From Cliona cf. orientalis (Eukaryota; Porifera; Demospongiae; Clionaida; Clionaidae), in contig OZ005697.1 in assembly GCA_963930775.1 (NCBI GenBank), forward strand, positions 6,842,292 to 6,906,291: DNA of 64,000 nt. The letters are read 5' to 3'. The notes under the pieces were generated by a model, which searched no databases, had not been told where the DNA came from, and saw only the letters and a list, made by a program, of their open reading frames with translations. Of the stretch, positions 60,561 through 64,000 are shown in pieces. Each line of letters opens with the position of its first letter. Position 1 is the first letter of the stretch. Made by a program: the position numbers and the translations under genes.

Positions 60561-63190
60561 TTCTTATTCCCATCTACCTTTCTTACATACTCTTTCCTCC
60601 CCCTTCCTCTCTCTTCATTATGTATCTCTATTTTCAACATCTTTACTTCCACACATGCATGTACCAACACACAGGAGTATCTTCCTGATCTCTATCAGCA
60701 CTTCCAGGCCAATCGTATAGAGACTCACATGTATGCGTCACAGTGGTTCCTCACCATCTACACCGCCAAGTTCCCCCTCTCAATCGTCTTCAGAATACTC
60801 GACATCTATCTCTGTGAGGTAATGCAATCAATATCATCATACGTACAGCATTACTGTGAGACAGTCTCTTCCCTGGGCTCTTCCATGTTTTTTTAGAGCT
60901 TGTATTGTAAAAACTGTGTCCTAGTACAGATCATGATGTACATTGTACATAAACTGTATGTTGACAAAATGTATTTTCTTGTATGTAGGGAGTTCAAGTT
61001 CTTTTCCAGATTGCACTGGCACTGCTGAAGGTAAGCAACCAACATACATGTACATGTACATCTACATGTAGCTTTCATTTGCACTCATATGTACCCACTG
61101 TGTGTCTTGCTCTGCCAGTGCCGTGGCCTGTGATGATGTAATAGTTATCCCTGTCTGAATACAGTGTGATAAGATGAAACATCTGAGGCACTTAATGTAC
61201 TGATTAAAGGGGTTCATGTACAATATCATATTATATGGGAGGGTGTTGTGTACATACTGTAGTGTCCCAGCTAGGTGCTTAAACATAACTTGCGATTTTG
61301 GCCCACATGGGCACTTACCCAGGATCAAATTCCATACATTGGTAGGAGCTGCTACATTGACCCCTTGAAATGGGGTACTTGGGCACTTACCTGGGAGTGG
61401 GTGCTTTCCTGGGACACTACGGTACAAGTTTCTCAAATTGAAAATATGGGATACCTAAGGCTAGTGCTTGTGTTAACACAGCATATAATTTCTTCCAGAC
61501 TGCCAGAAAAGATCTTCTGACTCTCGACTTTGAGGGAATACTCAACTACTTCAGAGTGTCCCTACCCAAGAGATTTCAGACAGAACAGCAGTGTCAGCAC
61601 CTTTTCCACGCCCTCAGAGGATTCAAGGTCAACATTACATGTATATTCTCGATTATGTATGTATGTATGTGTATGCTATGCAATAGTACATGATCGAGGT
61701 ATATGTACATGTACATGTATAGGTACATATTATACCCGTATGGAAGTGATGTGTTTTCCCCTATGAATGTCACATATGTATAGGTCACTGAAAAGAAGCT
61801 AGCCAAGTTGGATGTGGCCTATCAGTCCTACTTGGAGCAACAGGCTCAGCTTGAGGACCCTGTGAGAAGACTAGAGGTAAGCACAGGCCAATATCTGCAG
61901 ACACTACTGGGCTATCTCCTCTCCTGGATAAGAATATCATGTTTATCGATTGCTATGGACGGGACAATGCCGCAGACTAGTTTTATTTTATGCCATGTGC
62001 AACTAAGTATGCAAAGGGATAAACAATTATTGATAGTGTCTATATAGGTACATGTATGCAGTATAATAATAATATTATTATTATGTGTAGTATCTACATG
62101 TATTAGTACCCTTGTGCATGTGTGTATGATATGTAAGCAGTATTGAGGTATTAAAGGGTGGTACATGTATCCATTGACTAGAGAGAAAATAAGCAGCTGA
62201 GGGACACCATCATTCGACTGGAGCAAGAGAACGATAATCTGGCACAGGAGCTCGTGGCTAGCAAGGTCACTCTGAGAACAGAGATGGACAAGGTCTGTAC
62301 ATGTGTACCAAGCTTCTTAGCTTCTTAGCTCAGTAACTAAGGTGCTTAACTATTTCTGCTCCTACTATATAGCTTGAAGAGAGAATAGACACACTCAGTA
62401 AAGAGGCCAGAGCACAAAAATCTTCAGCAGAGGCCTCCCAGATCCTTATCAGTGAGCTTAGGGAAGAGCTGACACAGGTAAGTATAATAGTACGTGCGCG
62501 AGTATGTAAACCACAATACGCGCGCTTCGAATATAAGCGTTATTTAAGGCTCTACCACTCAAGCTGTCAGGGTGGCCGAGTGGTCTAAGGCGCCAGACTC
62601 AAGGTCAAACCTTGCTCGCAATGCGAGTTGGAGATTTCTGGTCCACGTATGTGGGCGTGGGTTCGAATCCCACCTCTGACAGAATCTTTTTTTTTTTTTT
62701 TCTCGTTGGCTCTTTTTTTTTCCTTTTCAGCCTTATGCTTCTCCTTCTTTTGCTTCCCGTTGTATCGCTAAACTATTCGGATATAAAAGTAGCAGTATCC
62801 CCGTTGTTCTGCGCTGCATGCTAGATTCTGGCCTTTTGCTTGTACTACAGTATCCATTGCATTACATTGCATTTTTTGATCGAACGACCTTTACCTATTT
62901 CGGTAAAGGTCGTCGGACAATAATATGTTACTGTACACGTATCATACATTAAATGCAGGCAAAGCACGAGTATCAAAGGGTGATGATGCAGCTAATGGAG
63001 GAAAGGCAGCAACATGAGGCCGCTGTAGCAGAATACAAACAGGTACATACAGAACACTATGATTGCTTATGACCAAAAGTTTACTGGACTGTTATCAACA
63101 AATAAACTGGAAATTCAGGTATTTCAGCGACTCGATGAGGGGCATCAAAAACAACTGGAGGAATTGAGTCAAGAGCTACTTGAAGTCAAA
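59104..63190 (+). CDS. RABGAP1: RABGAP1-type protein, exons 11-22: TBC domain and coiled coil
   Basis: Continues the gene begun at 25078. Exons: 59104-59246, 59498-59596, 59842-60024, 60309-60437, 60675-60818, 60989-61030, 61499-61627, 61784-61876, 62182-62292, 62373-62477, 62959-63042 and 63119-63190, all phase-consistent. The TBC domain (residues about 781-1020) starts GIPRHLRCQVWQMLTG. It has the arginine finger INWDIKR (R827) and the glutamine finger VGYCQG (Q862), so GTP hydrolysis by Rab can be stimulated by both. MYASQWFLTIYTAKFPL is also diagnostic. The C-terminal coiled coil (EQENDNLAQELVASK) resembles RABGAP1. The reading frame is still open at the last exon seen, so the gene extends past the window. 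The coding sequence seen is 1177 codons in total. Confidence 0.95.
61260..61419. mobile_element. MITE with TAGTGTCCC ends, copy 2
   Basis: 160 bases in a RABGAP1 intron with ends tagtgtccc and gggacacta. Inside are tgcttaaacataacttgcga and gggcacttacc, which match the element at 20191-20353 in the opposite orientation. Two intact copies in one window indicate a moderately recent family. Confidence 0.85.
62566..62681 (+). tRNA. tRNA-Leu (CAA) with an intron
   Basis: Starts GTCAGGGTGGCCGAG and ends CCTCTGACA, with a seven-base acceptor pairing and the T arm GTGGGTTCGAATCCCAC. The anticodon CAA is at 62600-62602. A 32-base intron (62604-62635) follows the base after the anticodon, the canonical place, and the long variable arm is typical of tRNA-Leu. 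An oligo-T run follows directly. It lies in the RABGAP1 intron between exons 20 and 21, on the same strand. Confidence 0.97.
62687..62701 (+). terminator. Pol III oligo-T terminator
   Basis: A run of about 15 T residues starts five bases after the tRNA 3' end, far more than the four needed for RNA polymerase III termination. Confidence 0.9.
62884..62913. repeat. Hairpin of the acgacctttacc motif
   Basis: acgacctttacc (62884-62895) and ggtaaaggtcgt (62902-62913) flank a 6-base loop. The same 12-mer, as tgacgacctttacc, occurs at 29970, 38201 and 49546, so this may be a minimal fold-back form of a dispersed element end. Confidence 0.65.
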
Positions 63191-63480
63191 GTAAGGCAAT
63201 CCTTCCCCCGTAAAGATTAGACGTACTACTATAGATAAAACAATGTTAACCCTGGAGCTGCCAGCATAGAAGTGATGATAGGGCTGGGCGCATGCACATT
63301 TCACGGGGCATAGTGGTGGCACATGATTGCTTTAGCTGCCACGCTGGGTTATTGGCTGCCTGAATTGCCTATACAGAAGCAGCGCAACTTCCCACCCTGA
63401 TACCCTCCCTTTATTTGCCAGGCTTGTAAAAGTAGAACCAGGTACTGTACATTTTCCCCCAATAAGGTGGGACGGTGATA

Positions 63481-63696
63481 TAGTCTTGTCCCCAGACCCC
63501 ACCCCCAAAAGGAGGAAAGGGTCTGGGGACATTGGCGCGGATTCTTGGTTCTGCAAGCTCAGCAATCATGTGATTATTTGTATAGGTTTGTATCGGAGCA
63601 CGTGCAGTCACGTGATGGTGCGCACAACCAAGAAAAGGCCTCCAATGTCCCCAGACCCTTCCCTCGCATGCGTGATGGGGTCTGGGAACGAGACTA
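63481..63696. mobile_element. Nested inverted-repeat element with tagtcttgtccccagac ends
   Basis: Outer ends tagtcttgtccccagacccc and ggggtctgggaacgagacta pair imperfectly. An inner pair, ggaaagggtctggggacat and atgtccccagacccttcc, pairs inside. 216 bases, in the RABGAP1 intron after exon 22. Related ends occur at 15352-15385 and 32073-32140. Confidence 0.7.
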
Positions 63697-64000
63697 ACGG
63701 TGATAAGGCTGACTGGGGTATTCCCCATCATCACAGTAGTATTGAAAATGGCATTATTATTGTACCAGCAATTTGGAAATGGATAAACCCACTATATCAG
63801 CCAGCCATCTAATTAAAAAGAACACACCGCATTAAAAGGGATTTCCCCGGCAGCAACAGCATGCATGTATGCATACACGCTCCACTGCCATCTATTGATA
63901 AAGGAAGGGACGTGCAGGTCCCTTCTCAGAGCCAGCAGCAGCAACTAGCGAATGTACTGGCATATATCTCCCTAGCAGCAATGGCACATGCAGCACATGT
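63697..64000. other. RABGAP1 intron to the window edge
   Basis: No exon recognised. RABGAP1 proteins continue their coiled coil beyond this point, so further exons should lie to the right. Confidence 0.5.

Overview
This is animal nuclear DNA: genes are split by many short introns with GT/AG ends, introns carry CT/GA microsatellites and dense ACATGTAC motifs, and small inverted-repeat transposons are common. A tyrosine-kinase-like domain joined to a coiled coil and kelch repeats, together with the compact genes, suggests a demosponge (Amphimedon-like). That assignment is inference. I read exon borders by hand and checked the multi-exon models for reading phase.

Left part, 1-14.5 kb. A decayed 3' fragment of a glycosyltransferase-like gene (265-405) precedes a tandem array (570-4246) whose units have self-complementary ends. 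Next come two intact single-exon peptide-transporter-like genes (5066-6910 and 10103-11920, minus strand) with a broken third copy between them, then an intact type II membrane protein (12909-14468). Repeated flanks show that this block grew by local segmental duplication.

Middle, 15-25 kb. A kinase/coiled-coil gene lies on the plus strand; its kelch tail is frameshifted. A PPIL1-type cyclophilin lies on the minus strand, with seven exons found and the last missing. Around them are inverted-repeat elements, a tRNA-like SINE candidate and a CRE-like site.

Right part, 25-64 kb. One plus-strand gene, a RABGAP1-type Rab GTPase-activating protein, runs from 25078 past the right edge. It encodes a PTB domain, a kinesin-like region, a TBC domain with both catalytic fingers, and a coiled coil (22 exons found, 1177 codons). 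Exons 10 and 11 are separated by a 28-kb intron (31040-59103) that holds a nest of antisense genes. These are four copies of a CARD-like/coiled-coil gene, two intact Ran GTPases plus a Ran remnant, two small zinc-ribbon genes, two GIY-YIG-like proteins and two damaged membrane/coiled-coil genes. CARD, Ran and zinc-ribbon genes recur in that order, so the nest grew by tandem duplication of a three-gene module. A tRNA-Leu(CAA) with its own intron sits in a later RABGAP1 intron.

The two most unusual signals are the array whose unit ends covary and the antisense CARD-Ran-zinc-ribbon nest inside one intron.
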